A stretch of 64,000 nucleotides of DNA from DASRJG01 sp964647625 (GCA_964647625.1 CAZYHZ010000007.1:1-64000); one strand, 5' to 3'. Positions 16,810-25,530 are shown, counted from the stretch's first letter. Notes: a model not told the origin generated them from the letters alone. Program-made: numbers and translations.

Positions 16810-18858
16810 TTACCAAATGCGCACGCGGTTTTCCGGCGAAAGGTAGAACTTTGCGTCGGGGCCGATATCGAATGCCCGGTACCATGCATCGAGATTTCGT
16901 AGCGGCCCGATCACGCGAAAGCGCCGCGGGCTGTGCGGATCGCTGGCGACCTGCGTCTTGATCATCTCGTCGCGCTGCTTGCCGCGCCACGCCTGCGCAA
17001 AGGCCAGGAAGAATCGCTGATCGCCGGTCAGCCCGTCGATGACCGGTGCCGGCTTCCCGTTCAGCGACATCGTGTAGGCCGAGTACGCGACCTCGAGTCC
17101 CGACATGTCGCCGATGTTCTCTCCCATCGTCAGGGTCCCGTTGATGAAGATGCCGGGCGCCGCCTCGTACGACGAGTACTGACCGCCGAGTGCGTCGGTC
17201 AGCGCCTTGAAGCGCGCGGCGTCGTCCTTCGTCCACCAGTCGCGTATGGCGCCCGTCTCGTCGATCTTGCGTCCCTGGTCGTCGAACCCGTGCATGATTT
17301 CGTGGCCGATGATCGCGCCCGCCGCGCCGTAGTTCACCGCCGCGTCCGCCGTCGGATCGAAGAAAGGCGGCTGCAGGATGCCGGCCGGAAAGACGATCTT
17401 GTTCTCCAACCCGCCGTTGTAGGCGTCGACGGTGGCCGGACTCATTCCCCACTTCTTGCGATCGACCGGCTTGTTGAGATCTTCCATCTGGTACGCCCAG
17501 TCGAACGCGGCGCTCCGCCTCACGTTGCCGTACAGATCGTCCGCCTTCAGCACGAGCTTGGAGTAGTCGCGAAACTTGTCGGGATAGCCGACCATCACGT
17601 CCATCTTCGAGAGCTTCAGGAGCGCGGCCTTCCGGGTCGCGTCGCCCATCCACTTGTTGCCCTCGATGCGCTGCGCCGCGGCCTTCTTCAGGTTCGCGAC
17701 GAGGTCCTGCATCGCGGCCTTGGACTTGGCCGGAAAATAGCGCTCGACGTAAGTTCGGCCCAAGAGCTCGCCGAGACGGCCGTCCACCTCACCGATGCCG
17801 CGACGCCAACGCGGGCGTTGCTCCTTCGCACCGGAAAGCGTCTTCTGATACTCGAACCGGCTGTCCACGAAACGCTTGGAGAGATAGTTGGAAGCGTCGT
17901 TCACGACCTTGAACTTCTGCCAGGTCTTGAGCGTTTCGAGCGGCGTGCCGTCATAGAGCGCCGCCATCGCCTTGATCGCGGTGTTGTCGGAGATCACCAT
18001 GTGCGGCGACATCACCTTCGCTTCGCCGAGATAGGCGTCCCAGTCGAACTTCGGCGCGTACGTCTTCAGCTGCGGCAACGTCATCGGGTTGTTGATCTTG
18101 CTGAGGTCGCGCAAGTCCGTCTGCGACCACGAGATCTTCGCGATGGCGGTCTCGAACGCGAGCACGGTGTCCGCCGCCGCGGAGGCGTTCGGCTCGCCGA
18201 TCATCTCGAGCGTGCGCTGGACATACGCGCGATAGGCGCTCCGCTGCGGCGCATATTTGTCGTCGAGGTAGTAATCGCGTTCCGGCATGCCCATGCCGTT
18301 CGAGCCGACGAAGGCGATGTTCTTCGCGGGGTCGGCGGGGTCCGGCAGGAGGCCGAGGCCGAAAACGGTCGACCCGAAATCCTTGAGCGTTCCGGCCATG
18401 AAGCGCGTGAATTCGGCCCTGGTCTTGATGCCGTCGATGCGAGCGAGATCGGGCTTGAGCGGCGCCGTATCGAGCTTTTCGAGCAGCGGCTCATCCATGT
18501 AGCTGGCATAGAACGCGCCGAGCTGGGTACTCTTGGGCGCGTCCATGATGATCGAGCGCAGCTGTTCTTGGTTCCGGTCGTTGAGCTCGGAACCAACGCC
18601 GTTTTGCGACTTATCGGCCGGGATCTCGTTCGCATCCATCCACTTGCCGCTGGCGTAGCGCTGGAAGTCATCGCCGGGCTTCACCGACAGGTCGCGCGTC
18701 GAAAGATCGACGCCCCAGGTTCCGAACCGCACGACTTGCGGCGCGGCAGACGGGGCCGCCGGCGCTTTCGCCGGAGCCGTCTCGGCCCTCAGGGCGCCGC
18801 ATGCGAGGAGAATGACGCAGCACCGCGAAGCCCGCGCGTACCAAGAATTTGCAGACAT
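16810..18858 (-). CDS. Secreted M13-family zinc metallopeptidase (PepO/neprilysin-like)
   Basis: 682 residues, the usual M13 length. Signal peptide at about residues 1-27; N-terminal domain starts with the family motif PGDDFQRYASGKWMD. Catalytic motifs are complete: IIGHEIMHGFD (HExxH), GENIGDMSG (third zinc ligand Glu and the GENxxD motif) and, near the end, a VIGPLRNLDAWYRAFDI segment matching the substrate-binding C-terminus. ATG at 18858 has SD GGGAGGA; the ATG 12 bases upstream sits within the SD and is rejected. Likely cleaves small peptides in the periplasm. Confidence 0.95.
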   Translation of the reverse strand: MSANSWYARASRCCVILLACGALRAETAPAKAPAAPSAAPQVVRFGTWGVDLSTRDLSVKPGDDFQRYASGKWMDANEIPADKSQNGVGSELNDRNQEQLRSIIMDAPKSTQLGAFYASYMDEPLLEKLDTAPLKPDLARIDGIKTRAEFTRFMAGTLKDFGSTVFGLGLLPDPADPAKNIAFVGSNGMGMPERDYYLDDKYAPQRSAYRAYVQRTLEMIGEPNASAAADTVLAFETAIAKISWSQTDLRDLSKINNPMTLPQLKTYAPKFDWDAYLGEAKVMSPHMVISDNTAIKAMAALYDGTPLETLKTWQKFKVVNDASNYLSKRFVDSRFEYQKTLSGAKEQRPRWRRGIGEVDGRLGELLGRTYVERYFPAKSKAAMQDLVANLKKAAAQRIEGNKWMGDATRKAALLKLSKMDVMVGYPDKFRDYSKLVLKADDLYGNVRRSAAFDWAYQMEDLNKPVDRKKWGMSPATVDAYNGGLENKIVFPAGILQPPFFDPTADAAVNYGAAGAIIGHEIMHGFDDQGRKIDETGAIRDWWTKDDAARFKALTDALGGQYSSYEAAPGIFINGTLTMGENIGDMSGLEVAYSAYTMSLNGKPAPVIDGLTGDQRFFLAFAQAWRGKQRDEMIKTQVASDPHSPRRFRVIGPLRNLDAWYRAFDIGPDAKFYLSPENRVRIW

Positions 18859-18961
18859 ACGTCCTCCCAAGCGATCGAGGTTCGTGAAGCTATTTCCGAC
18901 CAGTGGTTACGGCCTGAGGCGGCGATAGTTGCAACTGTTTGTCGTCGCCCGCCCGACTGGG

Positions 18962-19312
18962 TCACTCTCGAGTCGTTGAACCGAGCATGGGCCGTGGATC
19001 GCAGTAGCCGCGAATCGCCACGATCTTCCCGTCCGACACCTGGATGTGCTCAGCGAATGGGATGACGCCGAATACCGTGTCGATCTTCACAAGCGCAACG
19101 CAGTGTTCCCCATCCACGACCAGGCGTGATACCTCGATGCTCTTCATGATCTTGGCGAAGTCGTCGAGGCCCTTCGCGAACTCTGCGGCGCCACGGTAGG
19201 TGTTTGTCGGGAACTCACATACTGCGCTGGGGTGGAAAGGCAACGCGGATGGGTCGTTGCGTCGCACCGCGTCGATGTACTGCTCGACGATGCGTATTAC
19301 GTGATCGCGCAT
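18962..19312 (-). CDS. SnoaL-like (NTF2-fold) protein
   Basis: 116 residues with the NTF2/SnoaL pattern: IVEQYIDAVRRNDPSALPFH, then YRGAAEFAKGLDDF, then HIQVSDGKIVAIRGYCDPRPM. Family members are small cone-shaped enzymes or binding proteins; catalytic residues are not evident. SD AAGGAGC precedes the ATG. The remnant of a VOC-family gene ends 30 bp upstream in the same direction, so this was probably the second gene of an operon whose first gene was destroyed by an insertion. Confidence 0.8.
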   Translation of the reverse strand: MRDHVIRIVEQYIDAVRRNDPSALPFHPSAVCEFPTNTYRGAAEFAKGLDDFAKIMKSIEVSRLVVDGEHCVALVKIDTVFGVIPFAEHIQVSDGKIVAIRGYCDPRPMLGSTTRE

Positions 19313-19342
19313 TAGGTGCTCCTTCCGACGTGCCGACGTCCG

Positions 19343-19485
19343 TCACCGCGGACGGCCGAAGAACAAGACATAGCCATCGACGTCCTTGATCGCGAAACCT
19401 CTCAGCCCATCCGCCGTATCTCCCAACGGCTCGACGAACGCTACGTCTTGTCCGGCAAACTCGTCGGCCAAGGCGTCCCTCGCGG
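19343..19485 (-). pseudogene. VOC-family (glyoxalase-like) gene, C-terminal remnant
   Basis: A minus-strand frame too short to be a gene reads LADEFAGQDVAFVEPLGDTA, then GLRGFAIKDVDGYVLFFGRP and a stop at 19343-19345. This is the typical last half-module of glyoxalase/bleomycin-resistance/dioxygenase proteins. The N-terminal part is missing: it abuts an IS3-type orfA fragment at about 19485. Confidence 0.8.
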
Positions 19486-19640
19486 AACTCCCTCCGCCAT
19501 AGCGAAAGCATGTACGGGTGGATGTCCAGCGCTTCAGCGACCGCCTGCGCCTGAATCCCAGGACGGTAGCTCAGCTGCACTGCCGCTTGCTTGAACTCGA
19601 GGCCGTAGCTTGGCGTTTTCATCGGGTCCGGTCGCCCCAT
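19485..19640 (-). pseudogene. IS3-type transposase orfA fragment
   Basis: The minus frame from 19640 reads YGLEFKQAAVQLSYRPGI, then AVAEALDIHPYMLSLWRREF, the N-terminal helix-turn-helix of an IS3/IS2-like OrfA (HTH_Tnp_1). It runs out of homology at about 19485, where the VOC remnant begins in another frame, so a composite ORF results. No orfB is present and no matching terminal repeat was found, so it is a dead fragment. Confidence 0.8.
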
Positions 19641-19731
19641 CCGACACCCCCTAGTTAGGCGGAAGTGTCCTCTTTGCCGAGGGAAGATCCAGCGGCGCGT
19701 TCACGCCGTAGTTATTGAACCGGCAGCATTG

Positions 19732-20812
19732 TAGTTGACCTACGCGGCGTATCGGATGGCGGGATGCTCGAAATACGCGCGAACCCGATTCGGCGATTTC
19801 TGAATACTTCGAAGCTGGGAGAGAGCTTGCCGTCTCAGCTCCGCCGCGTCGCGCGGCGGGACACCGGTGTAGACGCCGCGCTTGAAGTCGCCATTGAGGT
19901 ACTCGTCGGGATTCAGCTCCGGCGAGTAAGGCGGCAGAAAGAAGATTTGAATGCGCGAGGCGTTGGCCTCGACCCACGCAGCGACCTTTCGTGCCTTGTG
20001 GACTCTGAGGTTGTCGAGGATCAGAAAGATCGGTCGCTTGCGCCCGTGAATCAGGCGCTTCAAGAAGCGGAGCAGAATCTCCGGGCTCAAGGCGCCCTTG
20101 AAGATCATGAAGCGCACGGTGCCTTGGTTGGTGAGCGCGGAGATCACGGACAGGCTCGACCGACGCACGGGAATCCGGAGGATCGGCGTCCTACCTCGCA
20201 GTGCGTAGCCCCGATGACGCGACTCGTCGCTGCGGAGCCCGGTCTCGTCGCCCCAATTGATTTCCGCGCCGAGTTCTTTGGCTTTTCGCGCGATCTTCGG
20301 ATACTCCACGCGCAGCCAATGCTCGACGGCACCGTCGTTGCGCTCGTAGGCCCGGCGCGCCGGTCGCTGCGGCGTCAGTCCCCAGCGTTCGAGATACAAA
20401 CCCACCGTCCGGATGGGCATCGCGACATCGAACCGCGAGCGAAACAATGCCTGGACGGCGCGTCGGGTCCACAGAGCGAACGGAAGTCGCAGTTGCTCCG
20501 GATAGCGTCCACAGACCCACCGGAATGCCTGCGCTTCTTGCCGCGACGTGAGGTGACGCCCGTCTCCCTTCGGCCGACCGCCCCGGTTGACTACGGCTGC
20601 AAGCTCCGGACGCTTTTCGAGCTTGCCAGCCAACGTGACGCAGTAGGTCCGCGCGTAACCGGTAACCGCACTGATCTCGATGAAAGTCTTGCCCTCGGCG
20701 CGAAGGGCGAGAACCTGCGAGCGAAGCTGGGCCCGAGCTTCCGAACTGGCGCGACGCCGATCGCGAACCGTCACACGCGGACGATCGCATGAGTCCCACG
20801 AATAGTCAACTA
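19732..20812 (-). mobile_element. IS630-family insertion sequence, apparently intact
   Basis: About 1.08 kb bounded by a perfect 8-bp terminal inverted repeat, TAGTTGAC at 19732-19739 and GTCAACTA at 20805-20812, starting and ending with TA as expected for the TA-targeting Tc1/mariner-IS630 group. It carries one full-length transposase gene on the minus strand whose stop lies inside or next to the left repeat. It sits 20 bp beyond the stop of the Uma2 gene. Confidence 0.8.
19740..20774 (-). CDS. IS630-family transposase
   Basis: 344 residues, full family length. N-terminal helix-turn-helix (about residues 20-60: LALRAEGKTFIEISAVTGYA), a winged-helix region with FDVAMPIRTVGLYLERWG, then the DDE catalytic domain: NWGDETGLRSDE (first Asp), FLILDNLRVHKA (second Asp) and FFLPPYSPELNPDEYLNGDFK-type third motif with the final acidic residue, all present. 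No frameshift, so the protein looks functional. The start is GTG at 20774. Confidence 0.93.
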   Translation of the reverse strand: MTVRDRRRASSEARAQLRSQVLALRAEGKTFIEISAVTGYARTYCVTLAGKLEKRPELAAVVNRGGRPKGDGRHLTSRQEAQAFRWVCGRYPEQLRLPFALWTRRAVQALFRSRFDVAMPIRTVGLYLERWGLTPQRPARRAYERNDGAVEHWLRVEYPKIARKAKELGAEINWGDETGLRSDESRHRGYALRGRTPILRIPVRRSSLSVISALTNQGTVRFMIFKGALSPEILLRFLKRLIHGRKRPIFLILDNLRVHKARKVAAWVEANASRIQIFFLPPYSPELNPDEYLNGDFKRGVYTGVPPRDAAELRRQALSQLRSIQKSPNRVRAYFEHPAIRYAA

Positions 20813-20832
20813 GTATTATGCCGAGTCAATAG

Positions 20833-21378
20833 CTATCGCCAGAGCTTTCCCAGCTCGACCGTGAGGCCGTCCCAGTCGGGATGCGTCAGGCTCGAATCGC
20901 CGCGCGCGTCGACCAACGCTCGGAAGGCTCCGTGCTCCAGCCGGAAGCACTCGACGCGCTTGTCGTCGGGATCGACGATCCAGTAGTGCTGGACGCCAAG
21001 CTCCGCGTACCGGCGCGACTTGAGGCCGCGATCGATCTTCCGCGATGACGGCGAGAGGATCTCGACCATGAGGAGCGGAGGGGCCTCGATTCCACGTTTC
21101 GTGATGTGGCTCGGGTCCGCGGTCACGAGCAGATCGGGTTCGAACACATCGTGCTTCGTAAGGATCACGTCGAGCGGGGCGCAGAAAACTTCGCCGATCG
21201 ATCGATCTTCGAAGTAGTCCTGCAGCTGGCGCAACAATCGCATCGAGACCCTTTGGTGCATCGGGCTCGGTGCCGGGTTGACGAGCAATTCCCCTTGCAC
21301 CAGCTCGTAGCGTTTTCCGTCCGGCGGGATCGCGCGTATGTCCGAGTAGTCCAGCTTCCGCTTGAGTCCGTGTGACAT
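20833..21378 (-). CDS. Uma2-family (DUF820) putative endonuclease
   Basis: 181 residues from the ATG at 21378 (GAGAGG SD just upstream). PD-(D/E)xK nuclease fold as in Uma2: YELVQGELLVNPAPSPMHQ, FEPDLLVTAD, LLMVEILSPSSRKIDRGLK and LGVQHYWIVDPDDKRVECF, giving the catalytic Asp, Glu and Lys. Uma2 genes are abundant and often multicopy in cyanobacteria and other groups; the biological role is unsettled. It is flanked by an IS630 element, which may mark past mobility. Confidence 0.88.
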   Translation of the reverse strand: MSHGLKRKLDYSDIRAIPPDGKRYELVQGELLVNPAPSPMHQRVSMRLLRQLQDYFEDRSIGEVFCAPLDVILTKHDVFEPDLLVTADPSHITKRGIEAPPLLMVEILSPSSRKIDRGLKSRRYAELGVQHYWIVDPDDKRVECFRLEHGAFRALVDARGDSSLTHPDWDGLTVELGKLWR

Positions 21379-21522
21379 GCGATGCCTCTCCAAACCAAGA
21401 CCACCGACCCCGGACGCCTTCGGGGACCGCGCGAGCCGTAGAGAATCTACCTCGAATCCGACGGACGCGGCGACATTCGCGGCACTTGCGACGGTTACGG
21501 CAGCGCAACGGCCCGCGGGGTG

Positions 21523-22221
21523 TCAGATCAGAACTTTGGCGCGCGAAAGGACCGTATCGAGCATCGGCCTGGTGAGGCGGCCGGTGTTCGTGTTCTGGCG
21601 GCTGGGGTGATAGCTGCCGAGAAGGACGACGGGCGGGGCGCCGGCGCGGATGCGCACGCGCGTCTCCGCGCCGTGTCCGAAGGCCGGCCTCGGCGACGGC
21701 ACCGATTCAGGGTCGGCCCGTCGCGCGCAGCCGAGCATCGTGTTCCAAGCGATCTGTCCCAGTGCGACCACGACGCGCACGCGATCGAGCAGCGCGACCT
21801 CGGCATCGAGGAACGGCGCGCACGCGGCACGCTCCGCGGGCGTCGGCTTGTTGTCGGGCGGAGCGCACCGCGCGGAGGCGGTGATGAACGCGTCCCGGAG
21901 CGCGAGCCCGTCCTCCATGCCAGTCGCGGAAGGCTGCGTGGCGAATCCGGCCCGGTACAGGGCCGCGTAGAGCCAGTTCCCCGAGTCGTCGCCGGTGAAC
22001 ATGCGGCCGGTTCGATTGGCGCCGTGCGCGGCGGGAGCCAGGCCGCACAACAGCACGCGCGCGGCGCGGTCTCCGAACCCCACCACCGGCTTGCCCCAGT
22101 ACGTCTGGTCCATGAACGCGCGGCGCTTGACGCGGGCTACTTCGATGCAGTGCCGGCGCAGGCGCGGGCAGCGCTCGCAGCCGACGATCGCGCGGTTGAG
22201 CGCTTGCCAGGAGTTCGACAC
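21523..22221 (-). CDS. Family 5 uracil-DNA glycosylase (UDGb-type)
   Basis: 232 residues from a GTG at 22221. Motif 1 is GLAPAAHGANRTGRMF, where Ala replaces the catalytic acid of other UDG families, as is typical for family 5; motif 2 is GSYHPSRQNTNTGRLT. Cysteines C-E-R-C, a later C in RRHC and one in SARCAPP fit the 4Fe-4S ligands. The enzyme removes uracil and other deaminated bases from DNA. The frame stays open into the upstream gene, but that section is a shadow of the TlpA-like gene ending 11 bp away. Confidence 0.92.
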   Translation of the reverse strand: MSNSWQALNRAIVGCERCPRLRRHCIEVARVKRRAFMDQTYWGKPVVGFGDRAARVLLCGLAPAAHGANRTGRMFTGDDSGNWLYAALYRAGFATQPSATGMEDGLALRDAFITASARCAPPDNKPTPAERAACAPFLDAEVALLDRVRVVVALGQIAWNTMLGCARRADPESVPSPRPAFGHGAETRVRIRAGAPPVVLLGSYHPSRQNTNTGRLTRPMLDTVLSRAKVLI

Positions 22222-22232
22222 CGGCAGGTCTC

Positions 22233-23705
22233 TCAGTGCGCGGGCGCTCCGAGCGCGACGATCGAGTGGCCCGCGGCGACGAGAAGCTCTTCCCGGCCGT
22301 CGCCGTCGAGATCGCCGGCCGCGAGGTCGTGGAGGCTCGTCCACTGGGAGTCGAACAGAATCTTGCCGGAGGCGGCGTCGAGGAGCACGACGCGGCCGCT
22401 GTAGGTCGCGACCGCGATTTGCCGGCCGTCGCTGCCGAGGAATTTTCCGGACACGGCGGCGATGATCGAGCGCGGGCCGACAAGGCTGCCGTCGGCGGCC
22501 GTGGCCAGGAGCTGCGTTCCGGACTCCGCTTTCGGAGTGCTTCCCGCCTTTGCTTTTCCGGCGCGCGTGATCGTGCCGTCTTGAGCTTGCATGAGGAGCG
22601 AGCCGTCCGGCGTGGCGGCGACCGATCGCACCGAGTCGGTCCCGCCGACGATCTTCGCGACGCCGTCTCCGGGTTTGGCCTCCGCAGCACCGCCGAGGGT
22701 CGCGAACACGAAGCGGCGGGCGCTCCCGCCGGCCGAGTCCGCGAGCGCGGCGCCCAGAATCGGCGCGGGCACGGTGATGGCGCGCTCGTCACCCCCGGGG
22801 AAGGTGATCACCCCCGCGGTCGTTGCGCCCAGGTGGTAGCCGAGCAGCTCGCGCGTCCCGTCGGCGGATTTGCCGAGGTCTTGCAGCCGGCCGGAGGTGT
22901 GCTCCGTCATCAGCTTGGACACCGTGTCGCCGTGGGCATCGAACCCGTACAGCTCGTCGCCCGACGACGCCACGACGCGCGGGCTGCCGGGCTTGTCTCC
23001 CGCGATCGCGACGACGCCTTCGGCGTTCTGCGGAAGATCCCGGAACCAAGTGGCGGCGAGAGTCCCCTGCCCCGAGTACACCGTGGCGAAATCCTTCGTC
23101 GTACCGGACGGATCGTCGGCGAGAAGCTGGGTGACCTTCGTTTCCACCTCTTGCTCGAGGCCGGTTCGATAGCCGTCCCAGCGCACCCGGATTCGCCCTT
23201 GCTTGTCGACGAGGAACAGCGTCGGCAGGGAGCGAACACCGAGAAGCTCGTGCAGCTCCGGCTGGTTCGTGCCGATCTTCATGGTCAGACCGATTTGCTT
23301 CGCCGACGACTCCGCCGTCGCCGCGTCCTCGTCGGCGTTGATCGCCAGAGCGATGAGCCCGTCCGCCTCGTGCTTGGCGTGCACCTTCTCGAAGTACGGG
23401 AGCTCTTTGCGACACGGTGCGCACCACGACGCCCAGTAGTCGATGAGAAGCACCTTGCCGCGGGCCGAGTCGGCGTCGAACGTGCCGCCCGGGGTCAGCG
23501 GGATCTTGGCGGCGGGGAACTTCGCGAACCAGACGGGCGCTTTGAGAGTGGAGGCGTTGGCCGGGGCGGCCGCTGGGGAGGATGGGATCGGAGCGGTCCA
23601 GCCCGGTGCATTGTCGAACCGGATCCAGGAGATCTCGTCCGCGCTTCCCGCGCGGGACGGACCGGAGAGCAGTGCGAGGAGGGCGAACGCCCAGCGCGCT
23701 CGCAC
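22233..23705 (-). CDS. TlpA-like thioredoxin-fold protein with beta-propeller C-terminus
   Basis: 490 residues from a GTG at 23705, one base after the stop of the small basic gene upstream. Signal peptide at residues 1-20. A redoxin domain carries YWASWCAPCRKELPYF (C95-x-x-C98) and a cis-Pro loop VRSLPTLFLVD, the features of TlpA/ResA periplasmic disulfide reductases. After about residue 225 come repeated beta segments (VVASSGDELYGFD, VVLLDAASGKILFD) ending in an FG-GAP-like DLAAGDLDGDGREELLV, probably a propeller sensor or scaffold. A redoxin fused to a propeller is unusual; the frame upstream to 23945 overlaps the small gene and is rejected. Confidence 0.85.
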   Translation of the reverse strand: MRARWAFALLALLSGPSRAGSADEISWIRFDNAPGWTAPIPSSPAAAPANASTLKAPVWFAKFPAAKIPLTPGGTFDADSARGKVLLIDYWASWCAPCRKELPYFEKVHAKHEADGLIALAINADEDAATAESSAKQIGLTMKIGTNQPELHELLGVRSLPTLFLVDKQGRIRVRWDGYRTGLEQEVETKVTQLLADDPSGTTKDFATVYSGQGTLAATWFRDLPQNAEGVVAIAGDKPGSPRVVASSGDELYGFDAHGDTVSKLMTEHTSGRLQDLGKSADGTRELLGYHLGATTAGVITFPGGDERAITVPAPILGAALADSAGGSARRFVFATLGGAAEAKPGDGVAKIVGGTDSVRSVAATPDGSLLMQAQDGTITRAGKAKAGSTPKAESGTQLLATAADGSLVGPRSIIAAVSGKFLGSDGRQIAVATYSGRVVLLDAASGKILFDSQWTSLHDLAAGDLDGDGREELLVAAGHSIVALGAPAH

Positions 23706-23706
23706 G

Positions 23707-23895
23707 CTAGGCGGTGACGTTGCTGCTCGCCCGCCAGCTCGCGAAGATCGTCGACGCGCGACCGGTCTCGATCTCGACGAACCGGCGGTAGACCTTCTGG
23801 CGGTCGGGATCGATCTGGTAGGTCTGGGTTCCGAAGCTGAAGTCGACGACTTTGAACTTGGGCTCGGACTTGGCGGTTGACTTCTTGGCGGCCAC
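23707..23895 (-). CDS. 62-residue basic protein with Lys/Ala-rich N-terminus
   Basis: Starts with GTG at 23895 behind a strong GGGGAGGAG SD. Sequence begins VAAKKSTAKSEPKFKVVDFS and continues with a compact beta-rich part (FGTQTYQIDPDRQKVYRRFVE) and a helix (TGRASTIFASWRASSN). No family recognised. The first nine residues resemble the two tiny Lys/Ala peptides at 27711 and 53690. It is followed immediately by the TlpA-like gene, so the two are likely one operon. The good SD, protein-like composition and coupling support a real gene. Confidence 0.7.
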   Translation of the reverse strand: MAAKKSTAKSEPKFKVVDFSFGTQTYQIDPDRQKVYRRFVEIETGRASTIFASWRASSNVTA

Positions 23896-24085
23896 GCTGG
23901 TTCTCCTCCCCGTTCGGCTCTCGGCGCAAACACGAGAGGTATCAAGAGTTATACCAATGGAGACGTCCATGGATACTTGACGAAAGTGATGCCCGGTTTT
24001 TCGGCGAGGCGGCCAGATTGACCGGTCAGGCCCCGCACTACGCCAGCTTGGCCGGTTTGAGCCCCTCTTCTTATATACTGGCTCG

Positions 24086-25486
24086 GTGAGCGGGTTGGCC
24101 CCGGACCAAAAGCGGGTGCTCGTCCTCGATCCCGACCGGTCCCACGCCGAGCGGGTTCGCAGCATCCTCGCGCGCTCGAAGTTCACGGCGACGATCGCCG
24201 TCAGCGCGCGGCAGGCGCTCGAGATCAACGAGCGCCGCCCCCATGACGCGGTCCTGATCGATCTCGACCGCTCGGTGTCGGATCGATTGATCGACGCATT
24301 CCGCCGGACGGCGCCGACGACCCCGATCCTCCTCATCGTCGATCCGTCGAAAATTCTCGCCGCCGTGCGGCTGCTCCGCGAAGGGGCGGACGACTACGTG
24401 GTCCGGCCGGCCGACGCGTTCGAGCTGCGCGCGCGTCTCGTGCGGCTGCTCGAGCGTCACGATCTCGACTCGCGCCTCCAGCTCTTGCAGCACGAGGTCT
24501 CGAAAAACTACGGCGTCAAGAACCTCGTCAGCCACTCGCCGGCCATGCGAAGCGTCCTCGACCGGATCCTCCGCGTGTCCCCCCTGCGCGCGACCGTGCT
24601 CATCTTCGGCGAGAGCGGCGTCGGCAAGGAGCTCGTCGCCCGCGCGATCCACTTCAACTCGCCGCGCCGGGACTTCCCGTTCCTCGGGATCAACTGCGCG
24701 GCGATCCCGGCGAACCTGATCGAATCCGAGCTGTTCGGGCACGAGAAGGGGTCGTTCACGGGCGCACACGCCCGCGCGCGCGGGAAATTCGAGGCCGCGC
24801 ACCGGGGCACGCTGTTTCTCGACGAGATCGGCGAAACCGACCTGTCGACGCAGGTGAAGCTCCTCCGTGTGCTCGAAGAGCGGGAGTTCATGCGCGTCGG
24901 TGGGGATCAGAACGTGCGCGTCGACGTGCGCGTCATCGCCGCCACGAACTCGGACCTCGAGGCCATGGTGGAGCAGGGCACGTTCCGCCGGGATCTCTAC
25001 TACCGGCTGAAGGTCGTGACCATCCAGGTGCCTCCGCTCCGCGAGCGGCGCGCGGACATCCCGGCGCTCGTCGAGGCGTTCCTGGAAGACCTCGCTCGCG
25101 ACAACGCCGTTCCGAGGAAGGCGATCTCACCGGAAGCCGTGCTGGCCCTCCAGTCGTACCACTGGCCGGGCAACGTGCGCGAGCTGAAGAACATCCTGGA
25201 GAGCGTGCTCGTGTCGACCGCGGGCGACCGGGTCATGCCCGAGGACCTTCCGCCGTCCGTGCTGCGCGAGCGCGCGGTCCCACTGAAGCCGGCCATCGCC
25301 CCCGGCACGCGGCTCGACGAGATGGAGCGCGAGCTGATCCGCGCCACCCTCGAGCAATCGGGCGGCAACCGGACGCACAGCGCGCAGCTGCTCGGGATCG
25401 GGGTGCGGACCCTTCAGCGCAAGATCCGGGTGTTCGGTCTGGACATCGCCAGCAAGAGACGGCGCCGGAAAGTCCTCACCCCGTGA
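24086..25486 (+). CDS. Sigma-54-dependent transcriptional activator with degenerate receiver
   Basis: 466 residues. Receiver-like domain 1-125 (VLVLDPDRSHAERVR; DAVLIDLDRS with a possible phospho-Asp) but the conserved Thr/Ser is absent from ILLIVDPSK and the invariant Lys is Arg in DDYVVRPAD, so phosphorylation control is doubtful. AAA+ domain about 150-390: GESGVGKELVARAIH (Walker A), GHEKGSFTGAHAR (sigma-54 contact loop, GSFTGA variant), LFLDEIGE (Walker B). Fis-type HTH at the end: THSAQLLGIGVRTLQRKIR. TATACT at 24074-24079 is only 6 bp from the GTG and there is no SD, so the start may coincide with transcription start. Confidence 0.92.
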   Translation: MSGLAPDQKRVLVLDPDRSHAERVRSILARSKFTATIAVSARQALEINERRPHDAVLIDLDRSVSDRLIDAFRRTAPTTPILLIVDPSKILAAVRLLREGADDYVVRPADAFELRARLVRLLERHDLDSRLQLLQHEVSKNYGVKNLVSHSPAMRSVLDRILRVSPLRATVLIFGESGVGKELVARAIHFNSPRRDFPFLGINCAAIPANLIESELFGHEKGSFTGAHARARGKFEAAHRGTLFLDEIGETDLSTQVKLLRVLEEREFMRVGGDQNVRVDVRVIAATNSDLEAMVEQGTFRRDLYYRLKVVTIQVPPLRERRADIPALVEAFLEDLARDNAVPRKAISPEAVLALQSYHWPGNVRELKNILESVLVSTAGDRVMPEDLPPSVLRERAVPLKPAIAPGTRLDEMERELIRATLEQSGGNRTHSAQLLGIGVRTLQRKIRVFGLDIASKRRRRKVLTP

Positions 25487-25530
25487 CGCATTTGTAACAA
25501 TCGAGCCCGAGACTTATTGTTGGGTCCGGC

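Noticed and set aside
20833..21378. Uma2 gene as part of an anti-phage defence system
   Set aside because: No other defence gene nearby; the family is widespread as single genes.
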